DNA from: Sphingobium sp. TKS
GTDB taxonomy: Bacteria > Pseudomonadota > Alphaproteobacteria > Sphingomonadales > Sphingomonadaceae
Assembly: GCF_001563265.1 (NCBI RefSeq)
Contig: NZ_CP005084.1
Span: forward strand, 814,001-878,000
Direction of reading: 5' to 3'
DNA length: 64,000 nucleotides
Shown one piece after another: positions 17,502-25,281 of this stretch. Within the stretch, counting starts at the first letter, position 1. The number at the start of each line of letters is the position of its first letter. The position numbers and the translations under genes are program-made. Below the pieces are notes generated by a model. It saw only the letters and a program-made list of their open reading frames with translations. It had not been told where the DNA came from and made no database searches.

Positions 17502-18698
17502 TTGCGCTCGTTACTCGAGGTTGCCGACATCTTCCGCACTGCTGGTCCCGCCTATCGGGACACCCATGCCGGGCATCTGAGCTACATCCAGCTCAAGGTC
17601 ATGACGGCGATCGAGAACTGTCGCACCGCTGCCCTGGGCGGTCACGTCGAAGCCTGCGAAGACTGTGGGCACTGGCGGATCGCCTATAATAGCTGTGGCA
17701 ATCGGCACTGCCCGAAATGCCAGGGCGCCGCCGCGCGTACCTGGCTGGCAGAGCGCAAGGCGGACCTGTTGCCGGTCGGCTACTTCCATGTGGTCTTCAC
17801 GCTGCCGGTGGAGATCGCCGATATCGCGTTCCAGAACAAGGCGGTCGTCTATGACCTGCTGTTCCGCACGGCCTCGGAGACGATGCTGACGATCGCGGCC
17901 GATCCGCAGCATCTCGGCGCCCGCATCGGCATCACGGCTGTACTTCACACATGGGGATCGGCCATGACACACCATCCGCATGTTCACATGATCGTGCCGG
18001 GCGGTGGTATTGCGCTGGACGGGACGCGATGGATCTCCTCGCGCCCCGCCTTTCTCCTGCCGGTGCGGGTTCTGGGCGCACTGTTCCGCCGTCTCTTCCT
18101 CACCCGGCTGACCCAGTTGCACCGCACCGGCAAGCTCGCGTTCTTCGGATCCATGGCCGGCCTCGCCGATAAGCGAGCCTTCCTGCGTCATCTGGCACCG
18201 GTCAGAAAGAAGCGCTGGGTGGTCTATGCCAAGCCGCCCTTCTCCGGTCCCGAGGCCGTACTGGCCTACCTCTCGCGCTACACCCATCGGGTTGCCATCT
18301 CGAACCGACGCTTGGTCGCGTTCGACCGTCAGGAAGTCACGTTCCGTTATAAGGATTATCGGCGCGCCGGCGACGAACGGCAGAGCATCATGACGATCAG
18401 CGCCGACGAATTTATCCGCCGCTTTCTGCTTCACGTCCTGCCACGCGGCTTCCACCGCATTCGCCACTATGGCCTGCTCGCCAGTTCCTCGCGCAAAACC
18501 AGTCTCGCGCGTGCCCGCGAACTGCTCGACGTCGTCCCGCCGGCACCCGACGAGGGCGTACCGGACAGACCTATCGATCTGCGTCCACTCTGTCCCTGCT
18601 GCGGTGGGCGTATGATCATCATCGAGGTCTTCGAGCGCTGGCGACAGCCCCGGCCGCCGCCGTTCCCTGCACTACCGACCCGGGAGGTCGCGCCATGA
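17502..18698 (+). CDS. IS91-family rolling-circle transposase
   Basis: About 398 residues. It begins with a zinc-binding N-terminus (CEDCGHWRIAYNSCGNRHCPKCQG, two CxxC pairs) followed by LAERKADLLPVGYFHVVFTLP. The HUH motif HHPHVHMIVPGGG marks the metal-binding core of the Y1/Y2 transposase, and YLSRYTHRVAISN carries the candidate catalytic tyrosine. A C-terminal CPCCGGRM adds another zinc site. No ATG exists at a sensible place. I prefer the TTG at 17502 (reading RSLLEVADIF), just after the integrase stop; the frame is open back to a TTG at 17412. The protein appears complete. Confidence 0.88.
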   Translation: MRSLLEVADIFRTAGPAYRDTHAGHLSYIQLKVMTAIENCRTAALGGHVEACEDCGHWRIAYNSCGNRHCPKCQGAAARTWLAERKADLLPVGYFHVVFTLPVEIADIAFQNKAVVYDLLFRTASETMLTIAADPQHLGARIGITAVLHTWGSAMTHHPHVHMIVPGGGIALDGTRWISSRPAFLLPVRVLGALFRRLFLTRLTQLHRTGKLAFFGSMAGLADKRAFLRHLAPVRKKRWVVYAKPPFSGPEAVLAYLSRYTHRVAISNRRLVAFDRQEVTFRYKDYRRAGDERQSIMTISADEFIRRFLLHVLPRGFHRIRHYGLLASSSRKTSLARARELLDVVPPAPDEGVPDRPIDLRPLCPCCGGRMIIIEVFERWRQPRPPPFPALPTREVAP

Positions 18699-19161
18699 CC
18701 CGGCATGGCATGGCAACAACAATGCTCGTGGGCACCGTGCCCCGGGTCAGAGGCGCCCTTGTGCCGCTTCCCAATCCCGTGCCGTTGTCGATGCTGTTCG
18801 CAGGTGAATCTCGCCGAAACAGGTATCGAAGCTGGCAGCAATATCGCCCGTCTGCATTGAACACCGCCGGCTTCATAACCGACCAATGGCTCCTCAGAGT
18901 CGTCCGAAAAGCGAAATCCTCATAGACCGTCGCCAAGCCCCCGCGGGTCGTACATGTCAGGCTTTCGTACGCCTGCCGGCGCCCGAAACCCATCGACTTT
19001 GCGCTCGGTCCGCTCTCGAGAGCGGAACTGGAAAAGCGGACGCTAAGGCCACTCCTGAGACCCCCGGTTAGAAGCTGTAAAGGCGTATTGCGGCGGCAAC
19101 ACGGACCTTCCCGGGAAATCCCCTGCTTGGATGGTTGTCATCATCGACCTATATAAAGGCG
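18699..19161. other. Intergenic region with 18 bp perfect palindrome
   Basis: About 460 bp without a convincing gene; the short frames here are unconvincing. The left part probably belongs to the 3' end of the IS91-family element. An 18 bp perfect palindrome, TCCGCTCTCGAGAGCGGA, lies at 19009-19026 upstream of the sigma-like gene and could be an operator for the defence operon. The operon promoter should lie between it and about 19,300, but I cannot identify convincing boxes. Confidence 0.5.
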
Positions 19162-20079
19162 ATGGTGGGGGCACCAAGTCTGAAGACAACCGGGCACTCC
19201 ATCGACGCGAGATTTCGAGGGCGCTACAGCTGTCAAGGTGATGGCAGGCGTGAGCAGGGGGTGAGATTGGGGACTGGAGACGTAAGACCGCTTACTAAAT
19301 GCCGATCCAATGGCGCGCCATACAAGCGCCGCGTTGACGTCGAGGAAGATCTGAAGAGGCTCGTCGCGTTGCCGCGCGAGGAGATTGTTGCCGCCCTCAA
19401 GATTCGCGACAGGTCGTCACCGCATTATCTGAAGTCGGAATGCATCGTCTATCTGATACGGCAGACGCGTGCGAATAATGACGAGCGATATTTCGACGAA
19501 CTTTTCAGGGAGCTGATGCGCCGCATCGATGCCGCCTTACCTCGCGTCGCGGGCGAACGGGCCGATGGGCCGGAGAACGTCCATGCCGCAGCTGCGCGAG
19601 ATCACATCGCTGGCAAATTCATCGCTAAGTTGGTTGAGGACCGATCCACCCCCGGATCTTGGCTAGATTATTATGAGGTCATGTTTGCCGACGCCATCGC
19701 TGGGCTCCGCACGACATATATGTACCGGGCTAGGAGAGAGTCCGCCCGCAGCGAGCCGATCGAGGCTGACGATGAAACGAATGAGCCATCACTCGCCGTC
19801 GAACGCGCCGTTGGGAGTTTCGACCTCAAAAAGGAACTGCTTTCCGAAGATCCAATTTACCGGTCGCGCCTCGTTGCAGCGATAAGGAACCTACCAGACA
19901 AGCACCGCAGAGTCATCGAGCTGACCATGATGGAAATGCCAATCGATTCGTCCGACGATAGCGTTATGACAATCCGAAAGACGATCGGCGTCAAATCCGA
20001 GAAGACCGTTCGGAACCGGCGCGACGAGGCATACCAATTGTTACGGCAGGCTCTGTCGATTGGAGACGACAATGACTGA
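19162..20079 (+). CDS. Sigma-70-region-4-like protein of defence island
   Basis: Up to 305 residues from the first in-frame ATG; conserved-looking sequence starts only near VDVEEDLKRLVALPREEIVAAL (about base 19,340), so the true start may be a GTG or TTG near 19,261-19,340. The C-terminus resembles sigma-70 region 4: LPDKHRRVIELTMMEMPI followed by a TIRKTIGVKSEKTVRNRRDEAYQLLRQAL helix-turn-helix. The middle (YLKSECIVYLIRQ, DYYEVMFADAIAGLRTTYMYR) has the helical look of region 2. It may control transcription of the operon or have been recruited for another use. It overlaps the next gene by 8 bases. Confidence 0.65.
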   Translation: MVGAPSLKTTGHSIDARFRGRYSCQGDGRREQGVRLGTGDVRPLTKCRSNGAPYKRRVDVEEDLKRLVALPREEIVAALKIRDRSSPHYLKSECIVYLIRQTRANNDERYFDELFRELMRRIDAALPRVAGERADGPENVHAAAARDHIAGKFIAKLVEDRSTPGSWLDYYEVMFADAIAGLRTTYMYRARRESARSEPIEADDETNEPSLAVERAVGSFDLKKELLSEDPIYRSRLVAAIRNLPDKHRRVIELTMMEMPIDSSDDSVMTIRKTIGVKSEKTVRNRRDEAYQLLRQALSIGDDND

Positions 20080-20659
20080 CAGCAATGACCCCGCCGAGGA
20101 CATCCTCCTCGCGTTCGCGGTCGAGCCACAGCGGGACAGCGCGACATTGGAGCGCTATCTTAAGGCATATCCGTACCTCGCCGACCAGCTGATCGACCTG
20201 TCTCTCGACCTGCGACTTCAGCATGCGACGGAGGAGATCACAGCGCCGACCGACGAAGCATGGGTCGAAACCTCCCTTGCGGCCTTTCGGGCGGCTTCCA
20301 GCGCCCGAGCGTCCGAGCCTGTCGTCGATCCCTTCGCAAACACCAAGCCCGCCGAACTCGTGGCTCTACGCCAGTCGCTCGGTGTGCCCAGTGGTGTCAT
20401 CAAGGGCTTCAGCTCCAGACTCGTGGACATCATGAGCGTGCCCACATCGTTCATCGACGCCCTTGCTCAGGGACTGCGGACCACGACAGACGAACTGCGT
20501 CGTTTCATGGCCGGACCTCCCCGCCTCGCGCTCGGGGTTAGCTACAAGGCCGATAAGGCCCCGACCGCCGAGCAGGAGAAGATCTCGTTCGAGGATCTGC
20601 TCAAGCAGAACAAAGTTCCGGAAGAGCAGCTTCAGCGACTGCTGGCATCTCGGGATTGA
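20072..20659 (+). CDS. Unknown 195-residue protein coupled to sigma-like gene
   Basis: Starts at an ATG preceded by GGAGA and overlapping the sigma-like stop by 8 bases. The N-terminal half (ILLAFAVEPQRDSATLERYLKAYPYLADQLIDLSLDLRL) looks helical and resembles the sort of region that contacts a sigma factor. The second half (LRQSLGVPSGVIKGFSSRLVDIMSVPTSFIDALAQGL) reads like a degenerate helix-turn-helix of the Xre type. The gene ends 3 bases before the metallopeptidase-helicase gene. Antitoxin-like or anti-sigma-like proteins often precede ImmA/IrrE-type peptidases, so a regulator cleaved or controlled by the neighbour is plausible. I do not recognise the family. Confidence 0.6.
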   Translation: MTDSNDPAEDILLAFAVEPQRDSATLERYLKAYPYLADQLIDLSLDLRLQHATEEITAPTDEAWVETSLAAFRAASSARASEPVVDPFANTKPAELVALRQSLGVPSGVIKGFSSRLVDIMSVPTSFIDALAQGLRTTTDELRRFMAGPPRLALGVSYKADKAPTAEQEKISFEDLLKQNKVPEEQLQRLLASRD

Positions 20660-20662
20660 CCC

Positions 20663-23600
20663 ATGGATGCTGTCGAACTCGCGCGGCAGCGCGCCGCGGC
20701 GCTTCATGAGAAGGTAGTCTCGAAGGGCTCTGATCCGTGGGATCCGGGGGCGATAGTCAGAGCCGTCGCATCCGATCTAGGACTCGACATCGAAGCGGTC
20801 GAGCAGGGTAGCCTCGTGCTTGATGGTGGCAGGGCGCAATTCGACCCGATCTACAGGGCCATCCGGCACGAGGATGCAGGATCGACTTTCTACAAGGCTT
20901 TCCTCGTGGGCCACGAACTCGGCCACGCCACGCTTGGTGATGACCGCGTCGAGCACGTGGCGCACGACGTCGATCCGATGCGATCGTCTGAGGCGGCTCC
21001 GGTCGGTGAGGATCGCGTCGTGGACTACAGCCGACGGCAGCGGCGTGAGATCCAGATGGACCTCTTCGGTCGCGAACTCCTATTGCCGCGCGGATGGGTG
21101 CGGTCGCTCCATCTGGAAGGGATGACGGCTTCGCAGATCGCCGAAAGGATTCGCGCTCCATATGACGTCGTGGCACTTCAGCTTCTCGACGCCCTGCTCC
21201 TCCCGCAGATTGAGCCTGAATCAGAGGAAGGTGAGGCCAAGCCGCCCAAGCCCCTCAACGACGAGCAGCGCGAGGCTGCGGCCCACCGTGGCATACCCTA
21301 TCTTCTGGAAGCCGGTCCGGGGACGGGCAAGACCCAAACGCTGGTCGGACGCGTGGCCGGTCTCGTCGACGAAGGCATTGATCCGCGAAAGATCCTCGTC
21401 CTGACATTCTCGAACAAGGCTGCTGGTGAACTGACCGAGCGCATTGCCGGTCTCCGCTCAGAGGCGGCACCGGCAATGTGGATCGGCACATTCCACGCGT
21501 TCGGTCTCGACCTTGTTCGCCGATATCACAGTCGGCTGCATTTCCCCAAGGAACCCAGGATGATGGATCGCAGCGAGGCGATCACCATCATGGAGCGAGA
21601 ATATCTCGCTCTCGATCTCGTGCACCATCGGGAATTCATGAATCCCGACCGCCCGCTCAAGGACATGTTCACGGCGATTTCGCGCGCCAAGGACGAGGTG
21701 GCCGATGCCGATCGCTACGCCGCCCTCGCAAAAGATATGCTGGACAGGGCGACCGATCCGGCCGCACGCAAAGCGGCAGAGAGTTGTGCCGAAGTGGCGC
21801 TCGTTTACCGGAGATATGAAGAGCTGAAGCGGGGCGAGTGCGCGGTCGACTTCGGCGATCTGGTGGCCTTGCCCGTGAAACTCCTCGACACCGCGCCCGA
21901 CGTCGTTTCCATCCTGCGCGGCACCTACAGCCACATCCTCGTCGACGAGTATCAGGACGTGAACCGCAGCAGCGTGCGGCTCCTCCAGCATCTGACGGAT
22001 GGTGGCCAGAACCTCTGGGCCGTCGGCGATGCACGGCAGGCCATTTACCGGTTCCGTGGCGCCTCCTCGTTCAACATGTCGCGTTTCAGAAGCGAGGACT
22101 TCCCCGACGGAACCGGCGGTCGTCTCCGCCTCAACTATCGGTCGACACCTGAGATCGTCGAGGCCTTCTCTCGTTTCGGCGCCACCATGCAGGCCGGCAC
22201 CAGCGATGCAAAGCTCGACGCCCATCGACCGTCCAGCGGAATATCGCCCGAGCATGTGACCTTCGGTGACAATGACGACGAGGCCGCGGCGCTCGCCGAC
22301 GAAATTCTGCGCTGCTCCCAGAACGTGGCCTTCCGGGATCAGGCCGTGCTCTGCTCCGGAAACGATCGGCTCAACCGCATGGGACGTGAACTGGAGCGTC
22401 GCGGTATACCGGTCCTCTATCTAGGAAACCTCTTCGAGCGGCCCGAGGTGAAGGACCTGCTGTCCGTCCTGTCACTGCTCGTTGACCGGCGCGCAATGGG
22501 CCTCGTCCGCAACCCCTCGCTGCCGGATCTGGCAGCAGGCATCAGCCTGAAGGGTGCCGCGGCAATGATTGGCCATCTTCGGCTGGCCGAAGCTGACCCA
22601 CTCACGTGGACCGGTGTCTCACCGTCGATCCCGATGCTCGATGCGGCCGATATGGCGGCGGTGAACAAGGCTGGGGCCATGGTCGCCGGCTTCGATAGTG
22701 GCTCAAAGCCCTGGACTGTGCTTGCGCATGTCCTTCTGGATCGGACGCGCGCCGCAGCATCTCTAGCTTCAACAGACGATGTCGCCAGCCGATCGATGGG
22801 CATCGCAATCTGGCAGCTCATGGGCTTTCTGCAGGCTGAGCGCCCAGGACCGGGGCTGCCTGTTCAGCGCACTCTCGATGGTATCAGGCGACTAATCCAG
22901 CTCGCCGATGAGCGGGACCTTCGCCAGCTGCCGCAGGCGGCACAGGGCATCGACGCGGTCCGGCTCATGACCATCCATGGGAGCAAGGGGCTCGAATTTC
23001 CCGTCGTTCACGTGATGGGGCTGAACAAGAACGGCATGCCGAACTCGTGGCGAAAGCCTGCCTGCCCGGTGCCTGATGGCATGATCGAGGGCGGCAAGGG
23101 CGGCACGATGGAGATAGGTGCCGCAGATCATGCTCTCGAGCAGGAATGCTTGTTCTATGTGGCCACCTCCCGCGCACGGGACCGACTCCTGCTCTATTCG
23201 GCCAGGCAGACGGCAGCAAAGGCGCGACGTGATCCATCGGCCTTCATCGGCAAGCTGGGCATCAGCGCCATGCGGGAGGCGAAGGACAACGCCAACCAGT
23301 GTCCTGATCCAGACGATCTGCCGCTGCCGATCACCCTGGGTTCTGCTATCAGGATCACGACCGCCCAACTGAACCTCTACGAGCGCTGCCCCCGTCGCTT
23401 CCTCTACACCCATGTCCTTGGGGTGGGCGGACGCCGTACACCCACTACCATGACGAGGATGCACGACCTGGTGCGTGACGTCGTGACGGAGATCGCCTCC
23501 ACGCAGCCTTCCTCGACCTCGCTCGACGATATGGAGAGGCTACTGGAGCAGCGCTGGTCCGAAGGGCCGCTGGCCGGTGAGGAGTATCGGAAGCACCGCG

Positions 23601-24067
23601 ACGTGGCTGCGACGCTTCTGCAGCGGTTCGTGAGGATGAGGGCGGGCACGACCCGGATGAGTGCCGTGGGCCTCAAGGCGATTATTGGAACGAACACGAT
23701 CACGGCAGAGGCGGACGATGTCGTGGCCATGGCTGGCGGACGACATGCCGTCCGCATGGTCAGAACAGGACACAGCTCGTCGTCGACCGGGAAGAGTCTC
23801 GCGGATGCCGCCTTCCAGATCGCAGCATCTTTCTCTCTGCCGGGATGCAGTGCCGAGATCATTCACCTCGGGGATGACGAGTTATCAACGCCGGTCGCCT
23901 TCAATCCGAAACAGCTTGGGACAAGGGGTGAGAAGCTGGTCGAGATTTTCACGGCCATGGGCAAAGGGAGCTTCGCACCCGATCGGTCGGATCGCACCTG
24001 CCCGTTCTGCCCTGCCTTCTTCACCTGCGGTCCGGTGGTTGACGGCAGCCTGGAAAAAAATCTCTGA
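20663..24067 (+). CDS. ImmA/IrrE metallopeptidase - UvrD helicase - PD-(D/E)XK-like fusion
   Basis: A 1134-residue three-part protein. Residues 1-180: ImmA/IrrE-type zinc peptidase with HELGH at 84-88 and the downstream QMDLFGRELLLP helix providing the third ligand. Residues 195-860: superfamily 1 UvrD/Rep helicase with LNDEQREAA, Walker A AGPGTGKT (217-224), VDEYQDVN, GDARQAIYRFRGA, LNYRSTPEIV, MTIHGSKGLEFPVVHV and FYVATSRARDRLLLY. The C-terminal part resembles AddB/Cas4-type iron-sulfur nucleases: LYERCPRRFLY gives one cysteine and CPFCPAFFTC the other three. The catalytic lysine context (usually YKTG) reads MVRTGH, so nuclease activity is uncertain. Position before the ubiquitin-like operon suggests a defence effector or sensor. 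Confidence 0.88.
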   Translation: MDAVELARQRAAALHEKVVSKGSDPWDPGAIVRAVASDLGLDIEAVEQGSLVLDGGRAQFDPIYRAIRHEDAGSTFYKAFLVGHELGHATLGDDRVEHVAHDVDPMRSSEAAPVGEDRVVDYSRRQRREIQMDLFGRELLLPRGWVRSLHLEGMTASQIAERIRAPYDVVALQLLDALLLPQIEPESEEGEAKPPKPLNDEQREAAAHRGIPYLLEAGPGTGKTQTLVGRVAGLVDEGIDPRKILVLTFSNKAAGELTERIAGLRSEAAPAMWIGTFHAFGLDLVRRYHSRLHFPKEPRMMDRSEAITIMEREYLALDLVHHREFMNPDRPLKDMFTAISRAKDEVADADRYAALAKDMLDRATDPAARKAAESCAEVALVYRRYEELKRGECAVDFGDLVALPVKLLDTAPDVVSILRGTYSHILVDEYQDVNRSSVRLLQHLTDGGQNLWAVGDARQAIYRFRGASSFNMSRFRSEDFPDGTGGRLRLNYRSTPEIVEAFSRFGATMQAGTSDAKLDAHRPSSGISPEHVTFGDNDDEAAALADEILRCSQNVAFRDQAVLCSGNDRLNRMGRELERRGIPVLYLGNLFERPEVKDLLSVLSLLVDRRAMGLVRNPSLPDLAAGISLKGAAAMIGHLRLAEADPLTWTGVSPSIPMLDAADMAAVNKAGAMVAGFDSGSKPWTVLAHVLLDRTRAAASLASTDDVASRSMGIAIWQLMGFLQAERPGPGLPVQRTLDGIRRLIQLADERDLRQLPQAAQGIDAVRLMTIHGSKGLEFPVVHVMGLNKNGMPNSWRKPACPVPDGMIEGGKGGTMEIGAADHALEQECLFYVATSRARDRLLLYSARQTAAKARRDPSAFIGKLGISAMREAKDNANQCPDPDDLPLPITLGSAIRITTAQLNLYERCPRRFLYTHVLGVGGRRTPTTMTRMHDLVRDVVTEIASTQPSSTSLDDMERLLEQRWSEGPLAGEEYRKHRDVAATLLQRFVRMRAGTTRMSAVGLKAIIGTNTITAEADDVVAMAGGRHAVRMVRTGHSSSSTGKSLADAAFQIAASFSLPGCSAEIIHLGDDELSTPVAFNPKQLGTRGEKLVEIFTAMGKGSFAPDRSDRTCPFCPAFFTCGPVVDGSLEKNL

Positions 24068-24154
24068 CGAAAATTACCGGTCGGCTGTTGCTGGCGAGAT
24101 TGACCCTGTGAGACCGACGCAATCATGCCTAGGTCCGCAGGAATACAATAAAAC

Positions 24155-24898
24155 ATGCCCCTTATCGAAACCCCCGACATCGACGATGTCGCCCTCGCCG
24201 TGCAGGAGGACCGCCCCTTGCGCCCCGGACGCTACCGTGTGTCGTTCTCCCTCGACAGCGTCGACTTCAGCTCGCTCATTCTGGACGATCCCGTTCCGCT
24301 CGGTCGCCAGATTCTTAAGAAGGCTGGCATCAAGGACATCGACGGCCATTCCCTCTTCCTCATCACTCCCGAGGGCGACTTCGAGGATGTCCGGGCGGAC
24401 GAGGACGTCGATCTGCGTGACCGTGGCGCTTACCGCTTCATCGCGTTCAGCACCGACCCCCTCTACCGCATCAAGCTCAATGAAGCCCGCATCGTATGGG
24501 GCCGCTCGTCGATCCCCGAAGCGGTGCTGCGTGCGCTCGTCGACATCGGTGACGACGAAGCCGTGTTCCTGGAGGTCCGCGGTGGGAAGGACAAGCTGAT
24601 CGAACCGGGCACCGAGGCGGATCTCACTGGAGACGGCGTCGAGAAGTTCATCACGGCGCCCAACAAGGTCACCTATACCTTCTTCGTCAACGGCAAGGCC
24701 TATGAGACCGACAAGAAAAAGCTGACCGGTGCCCAGATCAAGGCGATGGTTCCGGACTGGGATCCGCAGCATGACCTCTCGCTGGAGGGTGAAGGCGACG
24801 ATCCGGATCGCATCATCCCTGATGACGAGTCCGTGAGCCTCGTCCCGAAGCACGGTGTCCGCCGCTTCTCGTCGGTCCCGAAGGCGAACTTCGGCTGA
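24155..24898 (+). CDS. Multi-ubiquitin-fold protein (bacterial Ubl)
   Basis: A 247-residue protein with three consecutive beta-grasp, ubiquitin-like repeats, at about residues 25-98 (RYRVSFSL ... YRFIAF), 100-168 (YRIKLNEARIVWG ... VEKFITA) and 170-236 (VTYTFFVNGKAYET ... DDESVSLV). This is the multiubiquitin arrangement known from bacterial E1/E2/JAB operons. It ends in a single C-terminal glycine (KANFG), the residue an E1 would adenylate without prior trimming. An AGGAAT ribosome-binding site precedes the ATG, and the stop overlaps the E2-like gene by 1 base. Conjugation substrate and targets are unknown. Confidence 0.88.
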   Translation: MPLIETPDIDDVALAVQEDRPLRPGRYRVSFSLDSVDFSSLILDDPVPLGRQILKKAGIKDIDGHSLFLITPEGDFEDVRADEDVDLRDRGAYRFIAFSTDPLYRIKLNEARIVWGRSSIPEAVLRALVDIGDDEAVFLEVRGGKDKLIEPGTEADLTGDGVEKFITAPNKVTYTFFVNGKAYETDKKKLTGAQIKAMVPDWDPQHDLSLEGEGDDPDRIIPDDESVSLVPKHGVRRFSSVPKANFG

Positions 24899-25281
24899 TG
24901 TCGGGCATTCTTGCAATGCAGCTGGAGCAGCTGCGGGAGCGCTTCGGCGATGTTCAGACCCGGCAGTTGCCGAGCGGCACCACGCTCGTCACCGTGCCGG
25001 GGGTTCGTCTGCCGGAGGGGTGGTCGAAGGCTTCGACCACCATCCGCTTCATCGTTCCCCCGGGCTATCCGTTCGCGCAGCTCGACTGCTTCTGGTCGGA
25101 CCCTGAGTTGCGCCTCGCTCACGGGGGGCCGCCGCAGAACTCGGCACCCACTCCGATCCCCGAGACCGTCGAGCCGGCTCTGTGGTTTTCATGGCATCTC
25201 ACGGGTCCCTGGAATCCCAACCGCGATACCCTTTCGACGTGGATGAACGTGGTGATCGATCGCATGAGGCAGGTGCAATGA
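24898..25281 (+). CDS. E2/UBC-like protein, prokaryotic family E type
   Basis: A 127-residue protein that fits the prokaryotic E2 family E: strand-rich core with TTIRFIVPPGYPFAQLDCFWSDPELRL and the C-terminal signature ALWFSWHLTGPWNPNRDTLSTWMNVV. The only cysteine is Cys64, within the YPF-DCFW strand, not after an HPN-like motif where classical E2 enzymes carry their catalytic cysteine. It may therefore act non-canonically or as a scaffold for the Ubl. It overlaps the Ubl gene by 1 base and the JAB-E1 gene by 4, so the three products are probably made together. Confidence 0.82.
   Translation: MSGILAMQLEQLRERFGDVQTRQLPSGTTLVTVPGVRLPEGWSKASTTIRFIVPPGYPFAQLDCFWSDPELRLAHGGPPQNSAPTPIPETVEPALWFSWHLTGPWNPNRDTLSTWMNVVIDRMRQVQ

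Larger units (their letters stand above)
16561..18698 (+). mobile_element. IS91-family element (integrase plus HUH transposase)
   Basis: Two adjacent genes, a tyrosine recombinase and an IS91-type rolling-circle transposase, form the usual two-gene layout of IS91-family elements in Alphaproteobacteria. Such elements transpose by rolling-circle replication and do not make target duplications, so the limits given are those of the coding core plus the leader hairpin. They can mobilise neighbouring DNA by one-ended transposition, relevant because a defence island follows directly. Confidence 0.75.

Noticed and set aside
18695..19071. Two short plus-strand frames after the IS91 transposase
   Set aside because: No ribosome-binding sites or recognisable content; the DNA is more likely the 3' end of the IS91 element and promoter sequence.
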